Below, piece by piece: positions 51,628 to 60,735 of a stretch of DNA of 64,000 nucleotides. How positions within the stretch are numbered: the first letter of the stretch is position 1; every line of letters begins with the position of its first letter. The DNA is taken from the NCBI RefSeq assembly GCF_002264395.1, contig NZ_NFVA01000003.1:1-64000 (forward strand), read 5' to 3'. The DNA is from Paenibacillus sp. VTT E-133291. GTDB lineage: Bacteria > Bacillota > Bacilli > Paenibacillales > Paenibacillaceae. Position numbers and translations under genes: made by a program. The notes under the pieces are model-generated. The model ran no database searches. It saw nothing but the letters and a program-made list of their open reading frames with translations, and was not told where the DNA came from.

Positions 51628-52140
51628 TTGTCATCTGTTGAAGAACATCGGAAAGAAGCGCCTCAAACCGTTTCCTGCTATATCATTACTGTCTCGGATA
51701 CCAGAACTACTGAAACAGATACCGGAGGAGCTTTGATTAAATCTATGCTCGAAGAAGCCGGGTATGAAGTGATAGGCAGCACCATTACGAAAGATAATTA
51801 TCAGGATATCCGTGAGCTATTGTATAAATGTGTTGACCAGGCCGGAATAGAAGCTGTACTCCTCACAGGTGGAACAGGGATTTCTCCACGGGATACGACG
51901 TATGAAGCTGTTGCCTCTTTGCTAGATAAAACATTACCTGGCTTCGGTGAGATTTTTCGGATGCTAAGCTTTACAGAGGACATCGGTTCGGCAGCTATTC
52001 TTAGTCGAGCCATCGCAGGCACCATGGGAAAGACCGCAATTTTTTCTATGCCTGGCTCTGCTGGAGCCGTAAAACTGGCTATGGAACGGTTAATTATCCC
52101 GGAACTTCGCCATGTTATGCGTGAAATTTACAAGCGTTAA
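51628..52140 (+). CDS. Molybdopterin-binding MogA/MoaB family protein
   Basis: 170 residues: YIITVSDTRTTETDTGGALI, AVLLTGGTGISPRDTTYEAV and GSAGAVKLAMERLIIPELRH. This is the MogA/MoaB fold that adenylylates molybdopterin during molybdenum-cofactor synthesis. No other moa or moe gene is in view. TAGGAG is 9 bases before TTG 51628, while the TTG at 51619 touches it. Confidence 0.93.
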   Translation: MSSVEEHRKEAPQTVSCYIITVSDTRTTETDTGGALIKSMLEEAGYEVIGSTITKDNYQDIRELLYKCVDQAGIEAVLLTGGTGISPRDTTYEAVASLLDKTLPGFGEIFRMLSFTEDIGSAAILSRAIAGTMGKTAIFSMPGSAGAVKLAMERLIIPELRHVMREIYKR

Positions 52141-52239
52141 GCAAATACCCATTTTTAAATACAATAGACAAACAACCAAGCAGGCTTTTGTTCTGTGCGT
52201 ATAATACGGTAAGTCCACACACAAAAGGAGCTGAAGGAA

Positions 52240-52452
52240 ATGTCTGAATGTCCAAAATGCCCGGCCCAAACGGTTACTGACCCACCTAAGGTGGTTTATC
52301 AAGATCACTTCCATCCACAAGTAGTAAATGTGATTCATCCAGTTGAAATCGTTAGACGTCATCACTGTGTACCCGTTCCTCGCCATTGCTACACCTATTC
52401 TGTGAAAGATGTTTTTTGCGACAATAACATGATGCCTAGAGGCGGAAGATAA
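52240..52452 (+). CDS. CotD-family spore coat protein
   Basis: 70 residues, Cys/His/Pro-rich: CPKCPAQTVTDPPKVVYQDH, HPQVVNVIHPVEIVRRHHC, VPVPRHCYTYSVKDVF. The pattern of paired His and the PxxHPxExVxRHHCxPVP core is that of CotD-like inner-coat proteins of Bacillales. Probably a mother-cell, late sporulation gene. AAAGGAG lies 15 to 9 bases upstream of the ATG. Followed by a terminator. Confidence 0.82.
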   Translation: MSECPKCPAQTVTDPPKVVYQDHFHPQVVNVIHPVEIVRRHHCVPVPRHCYTYSVKDVFCDNNMMPRGGR

Positions 52453-52486
52453 CTCTACTTCACACCACTATTAAAAGTCCCCTATA

Positions 52487-52537
52487 AGTGAGAGACAGAC
52501 CCGTGCTAAATGCATTGGGTCTTCTCTCGCTTCTTTT
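52487..52537 (+). terminator. Terminator after the cotD-like gene
   Basis: AGTGAGAGACAGACCC pairs with GGGTCTTCTCTCGCT around a 14-base loop, followed by TCTTTT. Confidence 0.75.
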
Positions 52538-53028
52538 GCAGAAAACATTTGACAAAATGGATCGTTTATCTAGTCTGTATGTCTTCTATTAACCGGAGCA
52601 CCAATCGCGGGAAGCGCAGGGACAGTGATCTCTACCCGTTATCTATTAGTTAAGACAGAACAATATGCTAGAGTTAAGGGCCAACTGGAATTTGTTCTAG
52701 TCATTCACGATAGCACAGCTATAAAAGCAAGCCTCTGAAAATCAAATGGCTTGTTTTTTCAAAGAAAGGATCGATCAGAAGTCAAACAGCAGCACAATGT
52801 AACTCGAAGATACTTCCGTTTAACTAATCGCTCACTGTAAAAGACAAAATGTCGAATAAACCTGCAAAAAGTACATCTTTAATGAAACGTGGTGAACTAC
52901 AGATTAAGGGGGTCAAGCCGTAATTGCAGTTTTCTTTTGTCTAGCGAAGAGTTTGGATGACTATGAGAATAAAATTCCATTTTGGGTCGTGAATCGGTAC
53001 TCATGATTTATCTTTGTTAAACTCAGAG
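52538..53028. other. Gene-poor region with a possible coding remnant and terminator
   Basis: About 490 bases without an intact gene. A plus-strand frame from about 52572 to a TGA at 52736-52738 reads SVCLLLTGAPIAGSAGTVIS, then YLLVKTEQYARVKGQLE. It looks protein-like but has no start. Directly behind it CAAGCC and GGCTTG pair and are followed by TTTTTT (52726-52759). It may be the tail of a lost gene. Nothing recognisable lies in 52760-53028. Confidence 0.35.
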
Positions 53029-53733
53029 TCAGGGTATCATCGGAGACCATGCTTTAAGGCGGTCAAACTCATAGATCGTTCGGAGATGATAGGGTTCTTT
53101 TTCATTTTTCCTTTCAAAAACACCCGTGTATCCAACCTCATTAAAAATAACGTATTCCAATGTAACCCGCTGATCTGGGCGGTTAGATTGCCAATAATAA
53201 TGTAATTCTAACGGAGCCTCATACCATAACCAATCTAAATCCTTAATTGCTACATTTCTATGCTGGAGAACCCATATACTGAGGGCAACATGAGGATCCT
53301 CTACAGGTATTTCTGACTTTGGATTCTTTTCTTTCAATTGACTCGCAGCCGCCTTAAGAACTCCATTCATATCTGATTCGACGGAAAATTGTGAAACGGA
53401 TTTAATCTGATTAAATTGCTCAGTATATTTATTAGCCTTCGTTAGCTCATGGATTTCATTCAAACTAATCTTAGGCCCATAGAAAATAACACAGACACTA
53501 ATTAACCCAAAAATAAGCGCTTTCGAGAAAAGAAACTGCTTCTTTTTATACATATAAATTAATGCAATAAAAAAGCCCACAGGAATCAGTAAGCCGAACA
53601 AATTGATGTAGAACTCACAAAGTAAAAAGGCTCCAATAATTAACGCCCAATCCTTTAATCTCAATGTTTTTCGCTGATCCCAATAGGACACTAGTAATGA
53701 AACAATAAAACAAATCCAAAAGATCCAGCTCAA
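53029..53733 (-). CDS. Hypothetical membrane protein, 234 residues
   Basis: TTG start with AGGAGG ten bases upstream. Two or three N-terminal spans (FWICFIVSLLVSYW, ALIIGAFLLCEFYINLFGLLIPVGFFIALIYMY, ALIFGLISVCVIFYG; residues 1-95) are followed by a soluble C-terminal domain of about 140 residues (SVESDMNGVLKAAASQLKEK, LWYEAPLELHYYWQSNRPDQ). Family not recognised. Confidence 0.75.
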   Translation of the reverse strand: MSWIFWICFIVSLLVSYWDQRKTLRLKDWALIIGAFLLCEFYINLFGLLIPVGFFIALIYMYKKKQFLFSKALIFGLISVCVIFYGPKISLNEIHELTKANKYTEQFNQIKSVSQFSVESDMNGVLKAAASQLKEKNPKSEIPVEDPHVALSIWVLQHRNVAIKDLDWLWYEAPLELHYYWQSNRPDQRVTLEYVIFNEVGYTGVFERKNEKEPYHLRTIYEFDRLKAWSPMIP

Positions 53734-53829
53734 TAAAACCAGTCCTCCTCTCTCCTACATTCTCCATATAATACCACATCCAAGGGGGTACCAAGAGGAC
53801 TCCCTTGGATGTCTTACAACCCAAAATTA

Positions 53830-54837
53830 TTACTCAGTCCTTATAAAAGAATCCGGATAATTGGCTACAAATTGAATCATGTCATCAGAGATCTCCCATC
53901 TAAAAACGGAAGTCAGAACCGGATCTCTAAAAAAGGATTGGACTGCTTTATGATTAAAATCAGCTGAGTAATTCTCGAACTGGGCTCTTTCGTGGTTTGC
54001 ACGCAGCTTTTGTAGGTTAGCAGCTTGAGCTGGCCCCTTTACAGAAAAATCAAAGTCCTCTAAACGAATCTTAATTCTTTCTTGGTTTCGCTGAGTCATC
54101 ACCTCTATCTGTAGCTGATTCAGATCGTATACCAGGCTATATACAGTATCCTCGCGCCGTGCTGCGGCAAGTACTTTAAATGCAAAATCCGTGTCAGGCG
54201 TTTGCTCCGCTAATGTGCTTAATGCTTCATAGGCAATCTTATAGCGATCCAGTGAATTCTGTTCATAAGCATCCCGATCTTCCCAGCCCTTGAAATCCAC
54301 CCTCTGAATCTCCTGTACAGCTTCCTCATACACTGTATTAGCGATAATAGGCATGGAAAGCTTGCCTTTATATACAACCAACCTTCCATCTAAAAACTCA
54401 AGAATCGCTTGATTGCCCCTCCGGTCAGCCAACAGATAATGTAAACTAGAAGTGCTTTGATCGATACGAACCGTCGTAGCTGCTACCAATGCTTCCTGAA
54501 CAGTAGCACAGGTATCAAGTAAATATTGAATAAAATGCAGTTCACCTAAAGCGGGTCGTTCATCCACCGCAGGATATTTAGTCTGCCAAAGTGTCGTTTG
54601 CTCCACCACCAGCCCTGCTTCATTCATCCCCCCATTAGGATTTTCTTTTCCAATTTGTGAGATGGTTAGGCTTCCATACTGAGAAATCCAAGAAGCGGGC
54701 TGAGCTGGAGGCATCATTAATGCAGTCTTCTGTAAACCTCTTTGGTTCGTAAAAAGATACACTCCATCGTAGATTACATCTTGATTTTTACAGACTCTAT
54801 TGAATTCATTTTTAAGCATATGGAAGGTCGTACTCAT
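53830..54837 (-). CDS. Linear amide C-N hydrolase, choloylglycine hydrolase family, with Ser in place of the nucleophile Cys
   Basis: 335 residues of the Ntn-hydrolase CBAH family: the Asn-bearing PNGGMNEAGLVVEQTTLW motif, a second Asn in PIIANTVYEEA and the Arg in NSLDRYKIAYEAL. AAGGGAG with a 6-base spacer supports ATG 54837, so translation starts MSTTFHMLKNE. Active members begin (M)CTTF, with the exposed Cys as nucleophile. Here the equivalent is Ser, and the usual RNxDW-type segment reads KNQDVI. Methionine removal would expose Ser. It may be a Ser-type Ntn enzyme or inactive. The XRE gene is 16 bases upstream, in the same operon. Confidence 0.8.
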   Translation of the reverse strand: MSTTFHMLKNEFNRVCKNQDVIYDGVYLFTNQRGLQKTALMMPPAQPASWISQYGSLTISQIGKENPNGGMNEAGLVVEQTTLWQTKYPAVDERPALGELHFIQYLLDTCATVQEALVAATTVRIDQSTSSLHYLLADRRGNQAILEFLDGRLVVYKGKLSMPIIANTVYEEAVQEIQRVDFKGWEDRDAYEQNSLDRYKIAYEALSTLAEQTPDTDFAFKVLAAARREDTVYSLVYDLNQLQIEVMTQRNQERIKIRLEDFDFSVKGPAQAANLQKLRANHERAQFENYSADFNHKAVQSFFRDPVLTSVFRWEISDDMIQFVANYPDSFIRTE

Positions 54838-54853
54838 GTTCATCTCCCTTTTC

Positions 54854-55336
54854 TTATAGCAGCTTGTTTAGAACCTCTTTATTTTCATTTTCCATATGAT
54901 CCAGAAAAGCTAAACATAACTCTTCAATCTGCTTATTCTTTTGATCTAAGAGGGCTGAGAATCTTGTAATCAAGGTCTGCTTTCTTTTTTCCCATTGCAG
55001 CTGTTGCAATTTCTGTAGATAGCCTTCCTTCTCCGGATTCTCCTCTTCATTCCTTAACATCCGGGTTAAAAAAAGAATTTGCACCTCGATTTTCACTTCT
55101 GGTGTTAGATCAAGCAAGTAATTGTTCTCATCAATCAACAGATCAGCATCCACTTTGAAAAATTCTGCCAATGCTTGCAGTCTTTCTTTGGGTACAGGAC
55201 GACGTTTCTTGACCCAATCACTAAATTGTTGCGGGGTCAGCCCTACTTCTCTGCATACATTGGTGTACGTCACTTGATGAATTAATGCAAGGTATTGCAA
55301 AATTGTTAGGGCAGATACAGTAGTATTACTTTCCAT
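54854..55336 (-). CDS. XRE-like helix-turn-helix regulator
   Basis: 160 residues. The N-terminal HTH (VTYTNVCREVGLTPQQFSDWVKKRRPVPKERLQALAEFF, about 22-62) is followed by a charged, helical C-terminal domain (EVQILFLTRMLRNEEENPEK, KRKQTLITRFSALLDQKNKQIEEL) likely for dimerisation. GAGG with 9-base spacing before ATG 55336. It is cotranscribed with the linear amide hydrolase, whose expression it may control. Confidence 0.82.
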   Translation of the reverse strand: MESNTTVSALTILQYLALIHQVTYTNVCREVGLTPQQFSDWVKKRRPVPKERLQALAEFFKVDADLLIDENNYLLDLTPEVKIEVQILFLTRMLRNEEENPEKEGYLQKLQQLQWEKRKQTLITRFSALLDQKNKQIEELCLAFLDHMENENKEVLNKLL

Positions 55337-55441
55337 GATCACCATTCCTCATTGACATAAAATATGTCTAATCCAATTAAACCCATCTTACATTTTGACG
55401 TATTCTATGTCAACCGTACATCTGTTCTATACAGTTATATA

Positions 55442-55476
55442 CAAAATAACCCGACAGAGAAATCTGCCGGGTTATT
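55442..55476 (-). terminator. Terminator of the oxidoreductase operon
   Basis: AATAACCCG-G-CAGA-TTTC-TCTG-T-CGGGTTATT then TTTG on minus. A 13-bp interrupted stem 13 bases after the alpha-beta gene. Confidence 0.85.
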
Positions 55477-55488
55477 CATCATTATCTT

Positions 55489-57795
55489 TTACAAATCAGG
55501 ATGCTCATGTTTTGCTTTCAGACGATTCCAGCGACGCTCCACTTCTGCCTCGAAGCTGCGTAAAGCCGGCTCATTCTCAGGCTTCAGTAAGTGACGGGTT
55601 TTGCCCATGGTCTTCAGCCAAGCGGAGAGCTCAACGCGCTTGCCTTTATCTTCTGGATTGTACGTAATATTCGTAGAACCATGCTCCACTTCATATAGAG
55701 GGAAGAAGCAAGATTCTACTGCCAGCGAGACGATGTTGGTGCCTTCTTTATCTTCAGACATCCAGTTCAGCGGGCATGCAATCAGGATTTTACCGTACAC
55801 TAAACCTTCGTTCTGAGCGTACCACTGTGCTTTTGCCGCTTTCTTCACGAGATCCTGCGGGTAAGCTTCAGAGCCAGTAAAAACATATGGAATGTTAGTA
55901 GCTGCCATGATTTGCGCAGTATCCTTATGCTGTGTAACTTTACCTTGCTGATTCTTACCAATGCTGGATGTAGAAGTACGGTGACCCAATGGTGTGGAAT
56001 AGGACTGCTGAGCCCCTGTATTCATGTAGCCTTCATTATCGTACTCTACGATAATCATTTTGTGACCGCGTAGTGCAGCCCCAATCGCAGGTCCCATTCC
56101 GATATCCATACCACCATCACCCGTTACCATTACAAATGTAAAGTCGTCTTGAAGTCCAAGTCCGTCCAATTCACCGCGGCGTTTGCGTTCCCAGAACATT
56201 TCTACCACACCAGATAAGGTAGCAGCACCATTTTGGAATAGGTTATGAATAAACGTAGATTTATGAGAAGAATATGGATATCCTGTAGTTGTTACCATGG
56301 CACACCCTGTATGATACAGAGCAACGATATCCCCTTCGATCCCTTTGAAGAACGTCTCCAGCCCTGAGAAAATCCCACAGCCCGGACATGCGCCATGACC
56401 AGGTGCCAGCCGTTTAGGTTTCTTCGTCAAGCTGCGCAGTGGGGGTATTCGCACACTTAATCTCCCTGTAGCTTCATCCTGTTTAACCGTAATTAACCCC
56501 GTCTTCAACGCATCAAAATTCATCGGCTTCAATAGACGCTGTGGCGCTTTGTCCGGCGTACCTGGATTGTGACCATAGTAGTCAAACGGTACTTCAACAC
56601 GGTTTGCAGCAACAGCATCTAGTGCCAATTCAAAGAACGCATGACCATCTTCTGCGTAGAAGTCCTTACCGCCCAACCCGTAAATACGGCTAATGACCTT
56701 TGTAGTAGTGTTACCATAGGTGAACAGTGCTGCCTTGATCTCATTTACCATATTACCGCCGTGACCCCCAACCGAATCTGCACGGTCGCCTACGGTGATT
56801 GCCTTTACATTTTTCAGCGCTTCCGCAATTTGCTTCTGCGGGAAAGGACGTATCATATTCGGCGAAATTGCACCTGCTTTGATCCCTTGCAAACGAAGCT
56901 GATCTACAACATCTTTAATGATCTCTGAGGCAGAGTTCATCAGGAATACGGCTACTTCCGCATCTTCCATCCGATACTCTTCGATCATAGGATAGTGTCG
57001 TCCAGTCAATTCAGCGAATTCCTTCGCAATCTCTTCGAAGACTTCACCCGCATTATACATGGCTACCGACTGCTGATAACGGTTGTTGATGTAGTCAGGT
57101 TCATTCATGTACGGACCTACAGTAACCGGATTATTGCGGTCCAATGTATCCGTAAAGCCCACCGGAGGTTGTGGCCCAACGAAATTATGAACATCCTCAC
57201 GATGTGCAAATGCCTGTACACGACGTTTCTGGTGAGAAGTAAAATAACCGTCTGAAGCTACCATTACTGGAAGACGTACTTTGGCGTGTTCAGCAAGCTT
57301 TAATGCCATCAGGTTCATATCATAAACGGATTGTGGATCACGGCACATCAGTATCGGCCAGCCCGTATTCAGCGCAAAGTACAAATCAGAATGGTCACCG
57401 TGAATATTAAGCGGACCGGAAATCGAGCGGCAGATCAAATTCATAACCATAGGCATCCGTGTACCAGCTTGTACCGGCAATTGCTCAAGCATAAACATAT
57501 ATCCTTGGGCACTTGTAGCATTAAATACACGACCGCCAGCCGTCGAAGCGCCATAACAAATTCCAGCAGAACTATGCTCTCCATCTGATGGAATAAGCAT
57601 AATATCATGTTGGCCGTTCGCTTTCATCGTATCAAGAAATTGAGCCACTTCTGTCGATGGGGAGATCGGAAAATAACCCATGACATGATAATTAATCTGA
57701 TGAGCAGCATAAGCTGCCATTTCATTGCCGGATTCATATAGGAATTTCTGTTCTACCTTCGTAGAACTTACTTCTTTTTCATAATCAATAGCCAC
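55489..57795 (-). CDS. 2-oxoacid:ferredoxin oxidoreductase, fused alpha-beta subunit
   Basis: 768 residues. The alpha part (about 1-430) has MAAYAAHQINYHVMGYFPISPSTEV, ICYGASTAGGRVFNATSAQG and QAGTRMPMVMNLICRSISGP. The beta part has HGACPGCGIFSGLETFF, TGCAMVTTTGYPYSSHKSTF and the TPP motif MVTGDGGMDIGMG to EYDNEGYMNTGAQ. It converts pyruvate or another 2-oxoacid to the acyl-CoA, passing electrons to ferredoxin. The acid is not determined. The open frame to 57879 overlaps the upstream gene, whereas GTG 57795 has AAAGGTGG upstream and is preferred. Confidence 0.9.
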   Translation of the reverse strand: MAIDYEKEVSSTKVEQKFLYESGNEMAAYAAHQINYHVMGYFPISPSTEVAQFLDTMKANGQHDIMLIPSDGEHSSAGICYGASTAGGRVFNATSAQGYMFMLEQLPVQAGTRMPMVMNLICRSISGPLNIHGDHSDLYFALNTGWPILMCRDPQSVYDMNLMALKLAEHAKVRLPVMVASDGYFTSHQKRRVQAFAHREDVHNFVGPQPPVGFTDTLDRNNPVTVGPYMNEPDYINNRYQQSVAMYNAGEVFEEIAKEFAELTGRHYPMIEEYRMEDAEVAVFLMNSASEIIKDVVDQLRLQGIKAGAISPNMIRPFPQKQIAEALKNVKAITVGDRADSVGGHGGNMVNEIKAALFTYGNTTTKVISRIYGLGGKDFYAEDGHAFFELALDAVAANRVEVPFDYYGHNPGTPDKAPQRLLKPMNFDALKTGLITVKQDEATGRLSVRIPPLRSLTKKPKRLAPGHGACPGCGIFSGLETFFKGIEGDIVALYHTGCAMVTTTGYPYSSHKSTFIHNLFQNGAATLSGVVEMFWERKRRGELDGLGLQDDFTFVMVTGDGGMDIGMGPAIGAALRGHKMIIVEYDNEGYMNTGAQQSYSTPLGHRTSTSSIGKNQQGKVTQHKDTAQIMAATNIPYVFTGSEAYPQDLVKKAAKAQWYAQNEGLVYGKILIACPLNWMSEDKEGTNIVSLAVESCFFPLYEVEHGSTNITYNPEDKGKRVELSAWLKTMGKTRHLLKPENEPALRSFEAEVERRWNRLKAKHEHPDL

Positions 57796-57820
57796 GTATG
57801 TTCCACCTTTCCTCCGTATA

Positions 57821-58837
57821 TTAGGCCTGAGTAACGAGATCGAAAATATGCCGGACCGTATGGCTCTCTGCGTAGCCATCTTCCTCGCGCTCGCCAGACA
57901 ATGCCGTTGTAGGGCAAGCTTCTACGCATTTCAGACAGCCTTTGCAGTATTGATAATCGATTCCTTGCAGGAACATTTGCGGACGTCCCTTCTTATCCGG
58001 TTGCTCCTCCCAAACAAAACATAAATCAGGGCATACCGTATCGCACTGCGCACAATGAATACAATCATCTAATTTAAAATGAGGCAATAAACCGGATCTT
58101 GAAATGCTGAGATTCTTTAAAAAGCTGCTGCCAGGATTTGTAATGGTACCCCCGATCGGCTGTGTTTCATAACCTAAGGCCGAAATATCGGACCGGACGA
58201 ACTCAGGCATAATCGCACCTTCAGGCAATGGAAAATGCATGAAAGTAACCTCATTAAAGCCACGTTCGAAAGTAGTTAATGCGGATTGAACAGCCTGCGG
58301 ATATTTTTTGCCAAGAGATTTCTCGATAACACCCTTCATAATTTCAGGATCCAAGAAATCGCACATCCGGAACAACGCACCTAACATCGCCATGTTTACG
58401 CGATTCTTCTCATCTAATGCGATCGTCGTAGCATCAACAACGGCAATAGTTCCAGCCATCATGTTTAGAGAAGACTTCAATTCCTCCGGTGACTTGGCTG
58501 AGTTCACAAGCACTGTACTATGATCATAAATTCCGCTAGTCACGTTGACGGTCTTAGCCAACGCTTCATGGAATATTCCTACGACATGTGGTCGTTCTAC
58601 CGGTGAAGTGTCGCGAATATGCGTGTTCAAATCACAAAAACGGATATGTGCTTTTACCGCTGATCCCTTTTTCTCAGAACCATAGGATGAGAAGCTCACT
58701 CCATTCATTCCAGCTCCGACTACTCCTGCTTCTGCAAGCATTTTACCAGCTAAGTTCGCGCCTAGCCCTCCAATTGATTCCAGACGAATCTCAAAAAATC
58801 CGAGTTCGTTCACTTTTGGTAACTGTACCACCGACAT
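57821..58837 (-). CDS. 2-oxoacid:ferredoxin oxidoreductase, fused gamma-delta subunit
   Basis: 338 residues. The gamma domain (about 1-200) starts FFEIRLESIGGLGANLAGKMLAEAG and includes EKKGSAVKAHIRF. The delta part is a two-cluster ferredoxin with CIHCAQCDTVCPD and CKGCLKCVEACP, giving two [4Fe-4S] centres. It is the electron-output half of the complex whose alpha-beta half follows 25 bases downstream. GGGG-containing site before the ATG. Confidence 0.92.
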   Translation of the reverse strand: MSVVQLPKVNELGFFEIRLESIGGLGANLAGKMLAEAGVVGAGMNGVSFSSYGSEKKGSAVKAHIRFCDLNTHIRDTSPVERPHVVGIFHEALAKTVNVTSGIYDHSTVLVNSAKSPEELKSSLNMMAGTIAVVDATTIALDEKNRVNMAMLGALFRMCDFLDPEIMKGVIEKSLGKKYPQAVQSALTTFERGFNEVTFMHFPLPEGAIMPEFVRSDISALGYETQPIGGTITNPGSSFLKNLSISRSGLLPHFKLDDCIHCAQCDTVCPDLCFVWEEQPDKKGRPQMFLQGIDYQYCKGCLKCVEACPTTALSGEREEDGYAESHTVRHIFDLVTQA

Positions 58838-59153
58838 AGCCCCTTTCAGAATGTCATCCGTATAATATCCTTATGACTTTTTCAAAGATTGTATCTTGAT
58901 TTTGCAAGTCGCGAAGTGACAAATCTTGCATTTTCCATGTGTTACCTAAACTTATTTAGCTACTTTTATTTAGCAATAAAATTAAAAATTAAGATGTTAA
59001 ATTCATCACATTCTTCATGATAAATATCACACTCCAGTGAAAAGACAGCCTTCTTTATAAAAATGTGTGTTATTTTTACTTTTCAACTAGTCCATTTCAG
59101 GATAAACTGATGCTTGGTGTAATTTTTCGAAGACAGCTTAGGAGGCATTAATT
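58838..59153. other. Divergent intergenic region
   Basis: 316 bases between the divergent oxidoreductase and permease genes. An imperfect dyad around 58902-58922 (TTGCAAGTCGCGAAGTGACAA) could bind a regulator, and TACAAT on minus at about 58885 could be a -10. No T-box, riboswitch or confident promoter pair was found. Confidence 0.35.
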
Positions 59154-60497
59154 GTGAAGTCAAACGAAGCATCATTACAGAAGAAATTGCTTCCTCGGCA
59201 TATCAGCTTTATGGCGATGGGCGGAGTAATCGGTACGGGGATTTTTAAAGGGAGTTCTGAGACCATAAGCATTGCCGGACCTGCGGTTATTCTTACTTAT
59301 GTATTAGCAGGCTTGCTACTCTTAGTGGTCATGGGAGCAATAGCCGAAATGGCTACGGTGTACCCGAATAGGAACATGAAGGACTTCATTCGTGAAGCTT
59401 TTGGAGAACGACTCTCCTTTATCGTGGGTTGGTTATATTGCTTTATGTGGTTGACCGTCTGTGTAATTGAAATACTGGCAGCAGGAAGCTTCTTACAATA
59501 CTGGTTACCGGATGTTCCATTATGGCTGCTTAGTCTAGCAAGTGGCGCTTTAATTATCGGCATCAACATGATGAGTGTAGGTGGTTACGGAGAAACGGAG
59601 TTTTGGTTAGCCGGTATCAAAATTGCTATGATCATCATCTTCATTATCTTAGGAAGCTCATTGATTTTTGGGCTATTGCCAATGACGGAAGCTACTCCAT
59701 ACTTACACAACTTTACGGACTATGGTGGATTTCTCCCACGAGGATGGACCCCCATCTTCTCTGCACTACTTGTCGTCATGTTCTCATACGGCGGGTCAGA
59801 GTTGATTGGGCTAACCTTGACAGAAACTCAGGATGCAGAAAAGGTCTTACCTAAGGTTGTCAAAAGCTTCATTCTGCGCGTCATTCTGTTTTATACCTTA
59901 CCGATCTTAATCATCTGCGGATTAATTCCCTGGAATCAACTGAATGAGCATACAAGCCCGTTTGTTCAGGTGTTAGCCGCTACAGGACTTAAGGGTGCCG
60001 ATCACGTTATGAACTTCATTTTGATTACAGCGGTACTCTCTGCTGCCAATTCTGGAATCTATGGCGCCACCCGGATGCTGCACTCTATGGCGTCACAGGG
60101 CGAAGCACCACGCAGCTTAGCAAAAACCTCTGCAAAAGGTGTACCCATCAACAGTCTGAAGCTCTGTGCCGTTGTTCTTGTTATCGGTTCATTGTTAGCG
60201 TACTTCGCACAGGATGGACTGTTCCGTTTACTAATGGCTGTTCCAGGCTTTGTAGTTATTCTCGTATGGATCAGTATTTGTATGTCACAGCTTAAGCTGA
60301 GAAGATCCTATCCGAAAGAACCAACCTTTAAGGTATGGGGATTCCCTTATATAACTGCTATTACACTTGCATGTTTAACTATTATTGCGGTTTCCTTTCT
60401 CTTTGATGCCCAGAACCGTATCAGCATAGGCACCTGTTTAGGAGTCCTGTTGATGCTAACGATTTGGTCGTTCGTAAAATTCAAGAAAAAGAACTAA
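59154..60497 (+). CDS. APC-family amino-acid permease
   Basis: 447 residues with about 12 spans. The N-terminal signature HISFMAMGGVIGTGIFKGSS is that of the AAT subgroup (gamma-aminobutyrate, proline and aromatic amino-acid permeases). SYGGSELIGLTLTETQDAEKVLPK follows in the fourth-fifth span region. A specific substrate cannot be assigned. GTG start with AGGAGG 8 bases upstream. Followed by a strong terminator. Confidence 0.93.
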   Translation: MKSNEASLQKKLLPRHISFMAMGGVIGTGIFKGSSETISIAGPAVILTYVLAGLLLLVVMGAIAEMATVYPNRNMKDFIREAFGERLSFIVGWLYCFMWLTVCVIEILAAGSFLQYWLPDVPLWLLSLASGALIIGINMMSVGGYGETEFWLAGIKIAMIIIFIILGSSLIFGLLPMTEATPYLHNFTDYGGFLPRGWTPIFSALLVVMFSYGGSELIGLTLTETQDAEKVLPKVVKSFILRVILFYTLPILIICGLIPWNQLNEHTSPFVQVLAATGLKGADHVMNFILITAVLSAANSGIYGATRMLHSMASQGEAPRSLAKTSAKGVPINSLKLCAVVLVIGSLLAYFAQDGLFRLLMAVPGFVVILVWISICMSQLKLRRSYPKEPTFKVWGFPYITAITLACLTIIAVSFLFDAQNRISIGTCLGVLLMLTIWSFVKFKKKN

Positions 60498-60522
60498 AGT
60501 ATTTAGCTAGGACAGATGTATC

Positions 60523-60580
60523 AAAAAGAGGTGTATCCCTTGTTCTTCGACAATAGCGAAGAGAGGGATGCGCCTCTTTT
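60523..60580 (+). terminator. Terminator after the permease
   Basis: AAAAGAGG-GTATCCCT-TTCTTCG pairs with CGAAGA-AGGGAT-CCTCTTTT around an ACAATAG loop. Very long, interrupted stem, resembling the one at 61203-61255. Confidence 0.88.
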
Positions 60581-60735
60581 AATTGTTGCCATTCAAAACG
60601 AGTTCGCAGCCACGCGTTTACATTACTCTCCCTCGCTTTTTTTGTATATTTATTTATTTAACACTAATCATGACTCCCTTACATACAATGTCTCGTGACA
60701 AATGACTATTGTAATTAATAATGGGGGGACCAGAA

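Noticed and set aside
58838..59153. T-box or amino-acid riboswitch before the permease
   Set aside because: No T-box sequence (TGGNACC-like) or lysine/glycine aptamer motif is visible, and no terminator stem precedes the start.
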